Shown here: piece after piece, positions 18,442 to 27,688 of the stretch | How positions within the stretch are numbered: position 1 is the stretch's first letter | How the letters are laid out: the number at the start of each line of letters is the position of its first letter | From: DATMNR01 sp963702765 | Lineage (GTDB): Bacteria; Chloroflexota; Ktedonobacteria; Ktedonobacterales; Ktedonobacteraceae | Length of the DNA: 64,000 nucleotides | Reading direction: 5' to 3' | Assembly (NCBI GenBank): GCA_963702765.1 | Contig: CAVPEB010000055.1 | Location: 124,001 to 188,000 of the forward strand | Translations under genes and position numbers: made by a program | Notes under the pieces: generated by a model | Databases searched by the model: none | What the model saw: only the letters and a program-made list of their open reading frames with translations | Told to the model about the DNA's origin: nothing

Positions 18442-20779
18442 ATGAACACACTTGTTACTACCCGAACCAACATGGACTTTCCTGATGATAGACGTGAAGA
18501 AGTTATCGCATATGTAGCTCACAAGTATGGTGAGGATAGCGTGGCACAGATGGTCACCTTCAACACCATGGCAGCCAAAGCATCGATCAAGGATGTAGCA
18601 CGTGTGATGGGTGAACAGGAGGTTGGAGATCGCATCACACGGCTTATACCAACTGGCCCAAAAGTCACGCTGCAAGGTTCGCTGGATAGCGTCAAAGATC
18701 TGAATGATCTATATAAGGAGAGCCGTGCTGCACAGCAGATAATCGACCAGGCTTTAAAGTTGGAAGGAGCGGTACGCACAACGGGTGTTCATGCGGCTGG
18801 TGTAATTATTGCCAACGAGCCGCTGGAGCATTTTGTGCCGTTGCAATCACGCGATCCCAAAGATCCCAGTAAGGGGCGCATCACACAGTACGAGCAGGCT
18901 CATCTGGAAGAACTGGGACTGATTAAATTTGACTTTCTGGGCCTTTCCAACCTGACCATTCTCGATAATGCACTCAAATATATCCAGCAATCACGCGGCG
19001 AGGAAATTGTACTCGAGAAAATTCCACTCGATCCTGTACCGGATGATGAAGAACAAAATGCCAGACGTCAAAAGGCTTTCGACCTGTTAGCAAGCGGTGA
19101 GACAACCGGAATTTTCCAGCTTGAAGGCCCAAAGATGACCGAATACATTAAACAACTTAAGCCCAGCCGTATCGAGGATATCATGGCGATGATTGCGCTC
19201 TACCGACCTGGCCCGATGGATAGCATTCCCAGAGTTTATTGACGCCAAGCATGGTCGCAAGAAAGTGACCTACCTCGACCCACGACTGGAAGAATGGCTT
19301 AACGAATCCTACGGAGTGATTGTGTACCAGGACCAGGTGTTATTCATCGCAGTTGGTCTGGCGGACTTCTCCTGGGGGAAAGCCAATAAATTTCGTAAGG
19401 TGCTTAGCAAGAAGATTGTACATGAGGTTCAAGGATATAGAGCTGATTTCGTGAAAGGGTGCATCAAAAACGGTGTCAAAAAAGAAATAGCCGAAGAACT
19501 CTTCACATTGATCGAACCTTTCGGAGGCTACGGTTTCAACAAAGCCCATGCTGCCAGCTACGCCGTTGTTGCTTTTTACACAGCTTACTTGAAAGCGAAC
19601 TATACAGCCGAATTCATGGCAGCAACCATGACTACCGAGGCATCGGATGCACGAAAAATTGCGAATGCAATTGCCGAGTGCAAGCGTATGGGCGTTGAAG
19701 TGCTTGGGCCTGATGTTAATCATAGCGATAGGGGCTTCACCGTTGAACATGGAGGAGTGCGCTTTGGTTTACTTGCCATCAAGGGCATTGGAGAAGGGCC
19801 TATCGGTGAAATCGTGAGAGCGCGCAATAATGGAGGGGCATTCAAATCGCTGGCAGATTTCTGCACACGTGTCGATCCCAAATTTGTCGGCAAGGGAGCC
19901 ATCGAGACCTTGATTAAAGCCGGAGCAATGGATTTACTGGCAGAAGGTCAACGACACCAATTGCTCGATGCCGTCGAAAGAGCAATGCAATTTGGCAAGA
20001 GCGAACGCATGGCAAAAGAGCGAGGTATGGTTAGCCTCTTTGGAGATATGGAAGAAATTACCAACGCGTTCGAATTTACGCTCAACCAAAATGCCGAAGA
20101 AATCTCGCGCAAGCAACTGCTGGCATGGGAAAAAGAACTGATTGGCGTGTATATTTCAAAGCATCCTTTAACCTATGTAAACGATCTACTGAAAGAACGA
20201 GTTACGCACCAAACTGCGCAGATAACAGAAGAGTTGGATAAGCAGAAGGTTACCGTTGGCGGCACGATTACAGATGCACGTCGCATCACTACGAAGAAAG
20301 GTGATACCATGTGCGTTGTTCAGCTAGAGGATATGACCGGATCTATCGGTGTCACCGTCTTCCCAAGAACATATGAAGAGACGGCAGAACTCTGGGCTGA
20401 AGATACCGTAGTAATCGTAAGCGGCGAGGTACAGGTGCGACGAGACGAGCCAGGTATTTTGTGCAACACTGTTGAGCAATTACATGCAATTGAAGAGGAA
20501 ATGAACCGCAAACAATTCCAGATCTGGATTACGCTGCAACTCAGTGGTTCTGACGAAAAGTCTATCTCTAATGATAGGATACGCGTCATGGATCTCTACA
20601 ACTGCATTAGAGATCAGCCTGGTCGCGACCATTATGAAATACTTGTTGCGAATGGCGAATGGAAAGCGTTATTGACGCCAAAAGATAACACCATGCATTA
20701 CTCGGACATTTTGATTCAAAAACTAGAAGAGGCACTCCAAGGATTGGGCAATGTCGAGGTAATGCAGGTAGAACGGTGA
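18442..20779 (+). pseudogene. dnaE: DNA polymerase III alpha subunit, copy 2: 5'-truncated and frameshifted
   Basis: Homologous to dnaE copy 1 from its residue of about 408 to the end, including the KAHAASYA region and the C-terminal OB fold. Homology starts abruptly at MDFPDDRREEV. The PHP domain and the catalytic PDID aspartates are absent, so it cannot be a working polymerase. A new start is present: ATG at 18442 with a strong ribosome-binding site (GGAAGGAG) and about 11 unrelated residues (MNTLVTTRTN). One extra C near 19228-19231 breaks the frame (DSIP then EFIDAKHG). With that base removed the product is about 778 residues. The missing 5' part faces the mobile module, suggesting deletion on insertion. 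Confidence 0.85.
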
Positions 20780-20868
20780 TGCCTTTTCATTTACCCTTCC
20801 CAAATCTCTGAATCTGCTGTATGCTTTCTAGTACATCGATGGCTTATAGTATTTTTTAGAAAAGGCAT
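20779..20868 (+). promoter_or_regulatory. 10-bp inverted repeat covering the presumed PrsW ribosome-binding site
   Basis: ATGCCTTTTC (20779-20788) is the exact reverse complement of GAAAAGGCAT (20859-20868), with about 70 bases between. The right arm includes the AAAAGG that would serve the TTG start at 20875. RNA pairing could hide that site or form a terminator-like stem after dnaE; both are inference. Confidence 0.3.
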
Positions 20869-20874
20869 AGAAGC

Positions 20875-22620
20875 TTGAGTTCAGGTAATCAAGGGCCGAT
20901 ACCTGACCCTGATGGGCCAAAACGCCAGCCTACATCTGAATTATGGGGACCCTGGGAACAAGGGAGCGGGCAAGAATCGCGAGTCGTGTCAGGAACGCAG
21001 TTCAAAAAGCCGTTGGGACTTGACACGCCGACTGAGAAGCTTCAACGTCCTGCCATTGATGCTGCTCCAGAAACACATGTTGATCCTCAAACATCCTATC
21101 GCGAACACGTTTCTGGCTCTCTGGCGTCACATCCGTCAGAAGCGCCTCTTTTTCAGCCTGCATATCCACCTTACCCACCCTACCCTGGATATCAGCCACA
21201 GAGTTATCCACAGCAAGCTCCAAATTATGCACCCTTTGGAGGTTACCCTCCCCAAAGGCCTGGTTATCCGCCTCAGGCAGGTTATCCGTCATATCAGGGA
21301 TATGTATCGCCCCCACCTTACGCTCCAATAGCTCCTCCTTATCCAGGTTACAATGGCTATGGACAACCCATATACGGATATCCATGGCAACCACCTTTAC
21401 CAAAACGCGACTCATATCTGCTGGCAATGGGAATTACTTCTCTGGTTGGATCGATCCTGGTATTGCTTGCCGGTCTGGGCGCGATAGTCCTACTCGCACT
21501 TATCTCGGTTTTACCTCATTCAACGTTAAACCCAAGCGAATACTTCGCATCAATTGTGCTCTTTATTAGCTTTGCCTGCGCAGGTGTCATCGGAGGAGGC
21601 TTCGGACTGTATCATAGTATACGTTCGGTGTTTTTGAGAAAGCCTTCAGCCGATTTCATGATGCCACAGTTCTGGATATTTTTCGTGATCTACCTGGTCG
21701 TCGTTGGTGTCGCATACTGGCTCCAGATTCATGGAACGGCTGTGGCATATCCAACGGTCACAGTCATTTTGATCGCGTTTGCAGCCCTCTTTCCCGCACT
21801 TACTATACTAGCCCTGGGGGATCGACGACTGCACTTTCCCAGAACATCTGCCTGGCCAACAAGCTGGCGGCGATTTACTCTGGCAATTGTAAGCGGAGCT
21901 ACGCTGAGTGTTGGGCTTGCTGCTATACTCGAATATGTTCTTGAGCTTTTGCTTGTGCATGGACAGGCCGCGAATCCCCTCATTTGCGTGGACCAGCCCA
22001 ACGCTCCGAACTGCCAGGATCCTGCTGTGTATCACATTATCCTGTTAATTGTTGCTGTTATGGCTCCACTGATTGAGGAGACCGTTAAGCCATTAGCAGT
22101 CATCATATTTATTGGACGCGTACGCAGCGCTGCAGAGGCATTTGTGTTAGGTCTGGCTGCTGGGATTGGGTTTAACCTCATCGAGACCACAGGATACATA
22201 AGCTCTGGATATCAAGACTGGCTGAGTGTTGCGCTTATCCGTACCGGATCTGGCCTTTTACACGGTTTTGGTGCAGCAATGGTTACTCTTGGATGGTATT
22301 ATCTTACTCATCCTGGTAAGCATCGTGGATTGAAAGTTGCCGGTTGCTGGACCTACGCTGTGCTGCAACATGCTATATGGAATGGCTCGTGGGGGTTGAC
22401 ACTGCTACCAGGGTCAATTGGCTCATTCTTCAACAATACGAATGTAACTATCGGCTCAATCTCGCTTCCTTCTTATGCTCTTGTCAATATTGTAGAAGCA
22501 CTTTTCATGCTGGCTTTCTTCATTTATATGACAGGCATTTTGAGAACGAAGCAACCACCGCCGATACAATCACTGGCTAAGGAAGTAGATCAGGGCCAGA
22601 AGAACGAAGTGAAGATATAA
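20875..22620 (+). CDS. PrsW-family intramembrane metalloprotease with Pro/Tyr-rich cytoplasmic N-terminus
   Basis: 581 residues beginning at a TTG codon. Residues about 90-180 are low-complexity Pro/Tyr/Gly/Gln repeats (YPPYPGYQPQ style), probably disordered. From about 190 there are eight or so hydrophobic segments. The protease motif EETVK (in PLIEETVKPL, about residue 400), a following FNLIET, and a later His in GLLHGFGA and LQHAIW match the PrsW/CAAX-like metal-binding pattern. PrsW in Bacillus starts anti-sigma factor degradation; the substrate here is unknown. The gene lies between truncated dnaE and a Ser/Thr kinase gene on the same strand. The fold assignment is fairly sure, the function is not. 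Confidence 0.78.
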   Translation: MSSGNQGPIPDPDGPKRQPTSELWGPWEQGSGQESRVVSGTQFKKPLGLDTPTEKLQRPAIDAAPETHVDPQTSYREHVSGSLASHPSEAPLFQPAYPPYPPYPGYQPQSYPQQAPNYAPFGGYPPQRPGYPPQAGYPSYQGYVSPPPYAPIAPPYPGYNGYGQPIYGYPWQPPLPKRDSYLLAMGITSLVGSILVLLAGLGAIVLLALISVLPHSTLNPSEYFASIVLFISFACAGVIGGGFGLYHSIRSVFLRKPSADFMMPQFWIFFVIYLVVVGVAYWLQIHGTAVAYPTVTVILIAFAALFPALTILALGDRRLHFPRTSAWPTSWRRFTLAIVSGATLSVGLAAILEYVLELLLVHGQAANPLICVDQPNAPNCQDPAVYHIILLIVAVMAPLIEETVKPLAVIIFIGRVRSAAEAFVLGLAAGIGFNLIETTGYISSGYQDWLSVALIRTGSGLLHGFGAAMVTLGWYYLTHPGKHRGLKVAGCWTYAVLQHAIWNGSWGLTLLPGSIGSFFNNTNVTIGSISLPSYALVNIVEALFMLAFFIYMTGILRTKQPPPIQSLAKEVDQGQKNEVKI

Positions 22621-22818
22621 CAAAATCAAACTGCAAACTTGCAACGTTCACTTGCCTCATATGTTTTTCAAATGTTATACTTCAGGCAAAACAATACTCT
22701 ATCAACCTGTTTCAATGAAGATCAAATCATTCGTTCATGTTTACCTAATAATTGACAATTTTGCTATCTCGAACGTCTATTCATATAGGGCTACTATATC
22801 TTCTATTTGAAAGTTTAT

Positions 22819-24957
22819 ATGAGAGAGCAACCTGACCAAACAATGCAAGAAGAGAGTTTACCTCGTTTTGGTAATTATGACCTTGTACGCCGCATCGATG
22901 TAGGCGGTATGGGAGAGGTGTACCTTGCACACCAGCGAAGCGCTTTTGGGCGCAATGTAGCAATCAAAATCATTCGTTCTGACCTTGTGCATGACGTCAC
23001 TGCTCGCGCGCGTTTCTTGCGGGAAGCAGAGGTGAGCGCGCATCTCAAACACGAACATATTTTACCGTTGTTTGAGTTTGGTGAGGACCAGGGACGTCTC
23101 TTTCTTGTCACTCCTTATATCGAAGGCGGCACACTTGCTCATCATTTGAAAAGCGGCCCTTTATCACTAGAAGAAACACATCTTTTATTTGTTCCTCTGG
23201 TGCAGGCGGTAGCATATATACATCGACGAGGGGTCATCCATCGCGATCTCAAACCTACCAACATTCTTCTCGACGAACAAGATGACCAGCTTTATGTGCG
23301 CTTGATAGACTTTGGCATTGCGTCCGTCCAGGGCAGTTCAGCCAGTCCTCCACTAACAACCGCTGGCAATGAGTTAGGCACAATCGCATATATGGCCCCG
23401 GAGCGATTATCCGGTGTTGCAGCTCCAAGTAATGATATTTTTTCGCTCGGAGTAATTCTTTATCAGATGCTGACTGGCAATTTTCCGGTGGGTCAGCAAG
23501 CACCCGGGCTGGCTCAGCCTCTGGAAGACGTTGTACGAGGTTGCATTGCAAATCGCCCTGAAGATCGCTTTGCTACTGCTGACGAGGCGCTACAAAATTT
23601 CGAACAAGCATACCAGCAACTGATGTCTTCACATCAAGCGACTTCAATAACCACGCCGTATCCTGTTTCACCCGGTCAGTCCACTTCAAGGCATCTCAGC
23701 AATGCTCTCAACAGATCATCAAACACATTACTTGACGAAAATATTGATGTCTCTGACCATGAGCTTGTCTCATTACAACATTCTGGATATATTTCTGTTG
23801 CTATACCCTCACAGTCACAAAGTTCATTCAAACGCGAAGATTATAATGCGCCTACTACCAGGTTCGATCCTGCAAAACAGCAGGGATATCTAACAGTTCA
23901 AGAACGGCCAAATCCAGGCAAACCTCCTTCAAACGGGAGGCGGCGCAGCCTGCTTCCTTTACTTTCAGCTATCACAGCTATCCTGTTACTTGGGGTTATT
24001 GGTACGGGATATTATACGTACCAGGAAGCAACAGCTACCTCAGTAAGTGTCAATATTAGCCCACAAGCGCATGTCATCAACCAGGTATATACAATTAAAG
24101 TTGATCCAACAATTCAAAACGCCAATCTCGACACTCAGACAATTCCTGCAAAACCACTAAACAGTAGCGAACAAAGCTCAATGACGGGTCCAACTACAGG
24201 TCAGGTAGATTGCATTTTTGGCTTTTTTCAGTGTCGACAAGGAGTCAGCCAGAACGATATTGATAGCCTGGTAAGTCAGATACAACCTCAACTGGAGCAG
24301 CAAATCACTCAAGAGTTAGAGAATAAGACGATAAGCGTCAGTGGCAAAGCGGTTAGCCCTGTTAATTTCCAAATGCTTTCGATAACTTCTCAACCCGCGG
24401 TTGGTGAAAAAGGGAAAACAGTCACTGTGAACGTGAAGGAACAGGGAAGTATAGGCTATATTCTCACCAACGACGTCGTGCATATGGCACAACAATTGGT
24501 GATGCGACAAGCGGAGCAGTTCGGGGCAAGCTATCTGCTCCTTCCCTCATCGATTACAACAGGGCCGCCAGTTATCGAAGGAGTAGATTCTGGTTTGATC
24601 ACTATTAAAATTGCCGCAGGTTGTATCGTGCAATACCAATTTCCGCCATCAGAACTGCAAGCGATACCTGATGGGTTGAAGGGCAGAACCCTTAAGGATG
24701 CGATAAATTATCTTGCACATTTACAGGGTGTAGATCCCAAATCCATACTCATTCATTTCACAAGAGGGAAAAGCAATACACTTCCAGGGGACTCACAACG
24801 AATCAAAATCATATCCATTTATCCGAACAGTATACCTTCTGTTCAATTGCAGAATGTGCCTGCATCAACTTTTACGCCGACGATAGATCAAGGGAACGGC
24901 ATTACACCGACCCCTGCAGATACTACATCACCAACGGCTACTCCAACCGATAATTAG
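22819..24957 (+). CDS. PknB-like Ser/Thr protein kinase, single-pass membrane protein
   Basis: About 712 residues from the ATG at 22819 (a TTG 12 bases upstream is possible). The N-terminal kinase domain has the glycine loop GGMGEVYLA, catalytic HRDLKPTNILL, DFGIAS and MAPERL. A Ser/Thr/Gln-rich linker follows, then one membrane segment near residues 378-400 (SLLPLLSAITAILLLGVIG). The extracellular part has no PASTA repeats that I can recognise. It contains DCIFGFFQCRQG, a likely disulfide pair, and ends in a Thr/Pro-rich tail. It should phosphorylate cytoplasmic targets in response to an outside signal; FHA and TPR proteins elsewhere in the window are conceivable partners. A TTGACA at 22752 may be the -35 box. 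Confidence 0.92.
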   Translation: MREQPDQTMQEESLPRFGNYDLVRRIDVGGMGEVYLAHQRSAFGRNVAIKIIRSDLVHDVTARARFLREAEVSAHLKHEHILPLFEFGEDQGRLFLVTPYIEGGTLAHHLKSGPLSLEETHLLFVPLVQAVAYIHRRGVIHRDLKPTNILLDEQDDQLYVRLIDFGIASVQGSSASPPLTTAGNELGTIAYMAPERLSGVAAPSNDIFSLGVILYQMLTGNFPVGQQAPGLAQPLEDVVRGCIANRPEDRFATADEALQNFEQAYQQLMSSHQATSITTPYPVSPGQSTSRHLSNALNRSSNTLLDENIDVSDHELVSLQHSGYISVAIPSQSQSSFKREDYNAPTTRFDPAKQQGYLTVQERPNPGKPPSNGRRRSLLPLLSAITAILLLGVIGTGYYTYQEATATSVSVNISPQAHVINQVYTIKVDPTIQNANLDTQTIPAKPLNSSEQSSMTGPTTGQVDCIFGFFQCRQGVSQNDIDSLVSQIQPQLEQQITQELENKTISVSGKAVSPVNFQMLSITSQPAVGEKGKTVTVNVKEQGSIGYILTNDVVHMAQQLVMRQAEQFGASYLLLPSSITTGPPVIEGVDSGLITIKIAAGCIVQYQFPPSELQAIPDGLKGRTLKDAINYLAHLQGVDPKSILIHFTRGKSNTLPGDSQRIKIISIYPNSIPSVQLQNVPASTFTPTIDQGNGITPTPADTTSPTATPTDN

Positions 24958-24978
24958 AGATGTTTACAAAATACTAAA

Positions 24979-25052
24979 AGGGCGGACCATGCCTTCACAC
25001 CTCTGCAAATACAACGCCAATCTAATTGCAGAGGCGAAGCAAAGTCCGCCCT
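24979..25052. terminator. Nested double-stem structure between convergent genes
   Basis: Outer arms AGGGCGGAC (24979-24987) and GTCCGCCCT (25044-25052), and inner arms CCTCTGCAA (25000-25008) and TTGCAGAGG (25026-25034), are both perfect 9-bp pairs. It lies between the ends of the kinase gene and recX. There is no T-run, so it may be a bidirectional transcription barrier or a mobile hairpin repeat. Confidence 0.6.
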
Positions 25053-25157
25053 GAACAAGGTAAATTTGGGATCTATGGCTTCTATGTAATTATATACCAA
25101 ACATGCGAGTTTGTGAAGAGGCTTGAAATCACAATTCGATAACATGAAAAGCGCGCC

Positions 25158-25817
25158 TTATTCCCACTCTTCCTCTGGTTCTTCTTTCAATTCTTTCCAC
25201 AATTCCCGAACAGTCTTTGTGACAATTTGATAGCCAAACCCTCTACGCTGGAGAAAGGAACCGAGTCGATTACGAAACGTTGCGTAGTCGATGTTAGAGT
25301 TATTTATAAGTGTTCTAGCTTTTTTACGGCCTGCGCGTAAAGCTCGTTCTTCGTCCTGTTCATCGCTAACCAGCTCATCCACAACTTCACGTTCGACGCC
25401 TTTCATACGTAATTCGTTCTTCAAGGCTCGCGCTCCACGAGGACTAAAGTGTTCACGTGACTCGATCCAGAATCCTGCAAATGTGCGGTCATTTACGAAG
25501 TCAAGACGATCTAAACGAGCCAGCGCAGTCTCGATAATTTCAGGGGAAGTTTCCTTGCGCTTCAGGTAGCGACGCACCTCTTCACGGCTGCGCGGACGGT
25601 ACGAGAGAAAGTTGAGCGCGCGATCCACAGCACGTTGCTCAATTTCTTCGCTATGCAACCGTTCCAGTTCTTCAGGAGTAAGCTCCTGCTCTAATCTAAG
25701 CCCCATCTGTAACACAATGACCGCATTGACGCCCATGAGAAAACGACCATCAACAAAGAGGTTGATGCGATCGGGATTGTTCAACTGTGGTTCCAGAGCT
25801 GTAATTCGCATAGGCAT
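25158..25817 (-). CDS. recX: Regulatory protein RecX
   Basis: 219 residues with the three-helix repeats of RecX (RALNFLSYRPRSREEVRRYL, then LDRLDFVNDRTFAGFWIE, then RGARALKNELRMKGVE). RecX binds RecA filaments and limits strand exchange. recA is not in the window. A promoter-like pair ends only seven bases before the second possible ATG at 25811 (MRITALEPQ). The mRNA could therefore be leaderless, with that ATG as the real start; the annotated ATG at 25817 would fall at or before the expected transcription start. The C-terminus is acidic (KEEPEEEWE). Confidence 0.9.
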   Translation of the reverse strand: MPMRITALEPQLNNPDRINLFVDGRFLMGVNAVIVLQMGLRLEQELTPEELERLHSEEIEQRAVDRALNFLSYRPRSREEVRRYLKRKETSPEIIETALARLDRLDFVNDRTFAGFWIESREHFSPRGARALKNELRMKGVEREVVDELVSDEQDEERALRAGRKKARTLINNSNIDYATFRNRLGSFLQRRGFGYQIVTKTVRELWKELKEEPEEEWE

Positions 25818-25846
25818 ACTATAGCATTAGCAAGGTCGAGAGGCAA
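25818..25846 (-). promoter_or_regulatory. Candidate recX promoter
   Basis: On the minus strand TTGCCT (25841-25846), 17 bases and TATAGT (25818-25823) match a sigma70-type promoter. The expected transcription start is near 25811, which is itself an ATG of recX. Confidence 0.5.
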
Positions 25847-25958
25847 TGTTATATCAGGGCATAATGTTTGTAGAGAATTTGTCTGACGAACGTTTGGTAG
25901 AGAGGAAGTAAGTTGAAGTTCATCCAACCTACCGGCTGAATGAATAGGAAAGGAATTG

Positions 25959-26366
25959 CTAGATGAGAGCTTCGGCGAGAGCCTCTGGCAGCATTTCTAT
26001 GAGCGGAACTCGCTTTTTCTCTGTAATGCGGTTATCAGCATCAACAAAGACCAGGCGTGGCTCTAGCGAACGAATTTCTTCTTCGTCGTACTGCCCATAG
26101 CTAATGATAATCACGATATCACCTTCGGCTGCATGTCGTGCGGCCGCTCCATTGAGGCAGATTACCCCCGAGCCACGCGCACCCGCAATGGTATAGGTCT
26201 CTAAACGCGATCCATTATTGATGTTTACAACCTGCACCTTTTCATAAGGATAGATATCGGCTGCCTCCAACAAATCCACGTCAATGGTGATACTGCCAAC
26301 ATAGTTGAGGTTGGCCTGGGTGACAGTGGCACGGTGAATCTTGCCTTTGCACATTGTGCGCTGCAT
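25959..26366 (-). CDS. panD: Aspartate 1-decarboxylase proenzyme
   Basis: 135 residues from the ATG at 26366, which has AAAGGA upstream; a longer frame to 26411 lacks support. The enzyme makes beta-alanine for pantothenate and CoA. The self-cleavage site falls exactly where expected: Tyr22, Gly24-Ser25 in NYVGSITID, giving the pyruvoyl group at Ser25. Lys9, Tyr58-type and the NGAAAR region are also recognisable. The last residues extend slightly beyond the core. It is a single gene on the minus strand, with a dispersed hairpin repeat upstream. Confidence 0.95.
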   Translation of the reverse strand: MQRTMCKGKIHRATVTQANLNYVGSITIDVDLLEAADIYPYEKVQVVNINNGSRLETYTIAGARGSGVICLNGAAARHAAEGDIVIIISYGQYDEEEIRSLEPRLVFVDADNRITEKKRVPLIEMLPEALAEALI

Positions 26367-26432
26367 AATCACTGTTCCTTTCAACAACACTACAAGTACA
26401 TCAAGACACATTTCCTGAGATCCACTTATCCT

Positions 26433-26580
26433 CCTTTAAGCAGGCCTGCGGCCTGCTTAAAGGAAGGTATTTGAGCGAGGACCCGCTATTGCATTCCCCA
26501 GATGCGCGGCCCCGCGCCCCGTCAGGGGACTCTGTCCCCTGCACCTCTGATTTATAAGTGGATGTCAGACACTTCATGTG
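26433..26580. repeat. Dispersed intergenic repeat, copy A
   Basis: It starts with a 14-bp perfect hairpin (CCTTTAAGCAGGCC / GGCCTGCTTAAAGG, loop TGC) and continues GCGAGGACC...CAGGGGACTCTGTCCCCTGCACCTC. It ends near GTGGATGTCAGAC. It shares the hairpin-first design, the CTGCAC(C/T) block and the ATGTCAGAC tail with copies at 54392 and 56464. Confidence 0.65.
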
Positions 26581-26656
26581 TCCGATTTCATACAGAAACC
26601 ACGATGTGGCTTCTACCTATTAAACGTGTCGGAGGGCAAGATAGGAACATGAAGTT

Positions 26657-26926
26657 TTAGCTTTTTTCAGGAGAATTCTCCAGGGTGGCGAGGAGGGCCA
26701 TTGCATAGGCTTCCGCAGCGCTTTGCGCATCGTACATTTTCTCACCTATAAGCAAGCGATACCTGCATTTCCAGCGGCGCGCAGGCCAGGGAGCAAGTTT
26801 AATGAGGGTGTATGTCTCGATACGTGCTTCCAGAGCTTCGCGGAGAGCCACTTCTTCTCTGGCGGTTATGTTGTACTTCGCCAGCGCTATATGTAGCTCA
26901 TCTGGTATCATTTTCAACTTGACCAT
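26657..26926 (-). CDS. Small hypothetical protein
   Basis: 89 residues, no recognised family. It contains two helical stretches (HIALAKYNITAREEVALREALEA and YDAQSAAEAYAMALLATLE) around a short basic beta-like segment (WKCRYRLLIGEKM). Its ATG overlaps the last 13 bases of the upstream DUF402 gene, so translation is probably coupled; a second in-frame ATG lies 15 bases in. The overlap is the main support that it is a gene. Confidence 0.55.
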   Translation of the reverse strand: MVKLKMIPDELHIALAKYNITAREEVALREALEARIETYTLIKLAPWPARRWKCRYRLLIGEKMYDAQSAAEAYAMALLATLENSPEKS

Positions 26927-27501
26927 TGAGCGCTAAACGCATTGCAGACCGTATTTCCTGAGTAGAGAGTGCTTCCCAGTCGGAGCGCGGCAGGTGTTGT
27001 GGGCATAACAGTAAAGGGACCTGTCCAGTATTTTGCATGCTCTTCCACCCAGTCAAGAGCTTCAAAGGCTTTGTGGCGTGACTCCTCAACGATTGGGTAG
27101 CGAAGCGCGGCACGGTCAAAGACCTCATGATCCTTGGTAAAAACACTGTGATCTTCACGCACTACTACGTCTATGTACAAGTCGGTGTAGATGAGTTCAC
27201 GCGAGGTGCTGGTGTAAGGAGGTGTTGGAAGAACGATATCGCAGTAAGCGTCAGAGAAGGTGCCGTCTTCTCGATAAGATACATGTATGGTGTACCAGGC
27301 GCCAGGCCAGAAGTATGAGAGAGAGTGATTTTCAGAGATGAAGTAGTCGGGTTTCCATTTGCGAGGCTTCCAATGCTTGCGCGTGCCCTTTGGTGTCCAG
27401 ATAGTGACGTACTGTTCGCTAACAGGCAACTGGTAGCCACACCATTGGCCCCATTCATCTCCGTTGACGAGCATTTTACAGATTTCAGCCTCAAGTAACA
27501 T
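26914..27501 (-). CDS. DUF402-family protein
   Basis: 195 residues starting at 27501 with AAAGG seven bases upstream. The middle matches the DUF402 beta-barrel: WYTIHVSYREDGTFSDAYCD, then LIYTDLYIDVVVREDHSVF and KDHEVFDRA. Asp residues in these segments bind metal in related nucleotide and phosphate-ester hydrolases (NtdP and FomD types). The N-terminus (YVTIWTPKGTRKHWKPRKWKPDYF) and C-terminal helices are less typical. The substrate is unknown; a nucleoside di- or triphosphate is a family-based guess. It overlaps the following small gene. Confidence 0.72.
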   Translation of the reverse strand: MLLEAEICKMLVNGDEWGQWCGYQLPVSEQYVTIWTPKGTRKHWKPRKWKPDYFISENHSLSYFWPGAWYTIHVSYREDGTFSDAYCDIVLPTPPYTSTSRELIYTDLYIDVVVREDHSVFTKDHEVFDRAALRYPIVEESRHKAFEALDWVEEHAKYWTGPFTVMPTTPAALRLGSTLYSGNTVCNAFSAQWSS

Positions 27502-27688
27502 ACAATTGCCTTTCTGGTGCGAATAATCATGTCATTTTCGTCCTTTGAAATTATAACCGACAGATCAAGGGCGGCTCAAATGGGTTTATTCCCATTGACA
27601 CCACTCGGCTTTTTTCCTATACTCAATGTATAAATACTTATCTTATTATTTTCCCACACTCATGGTACTGTGTAAGGAATAATTACAC

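Noticed and set aside
4651..20779. Split intein or programmed frameshifting as explanation for broken dnaE genes
   Set aside because: No intein-like blocks are seen at any break, and the break sites share no slippery sequence or obvious downstream stimulatory structure. Single-base insertions explain all of them.
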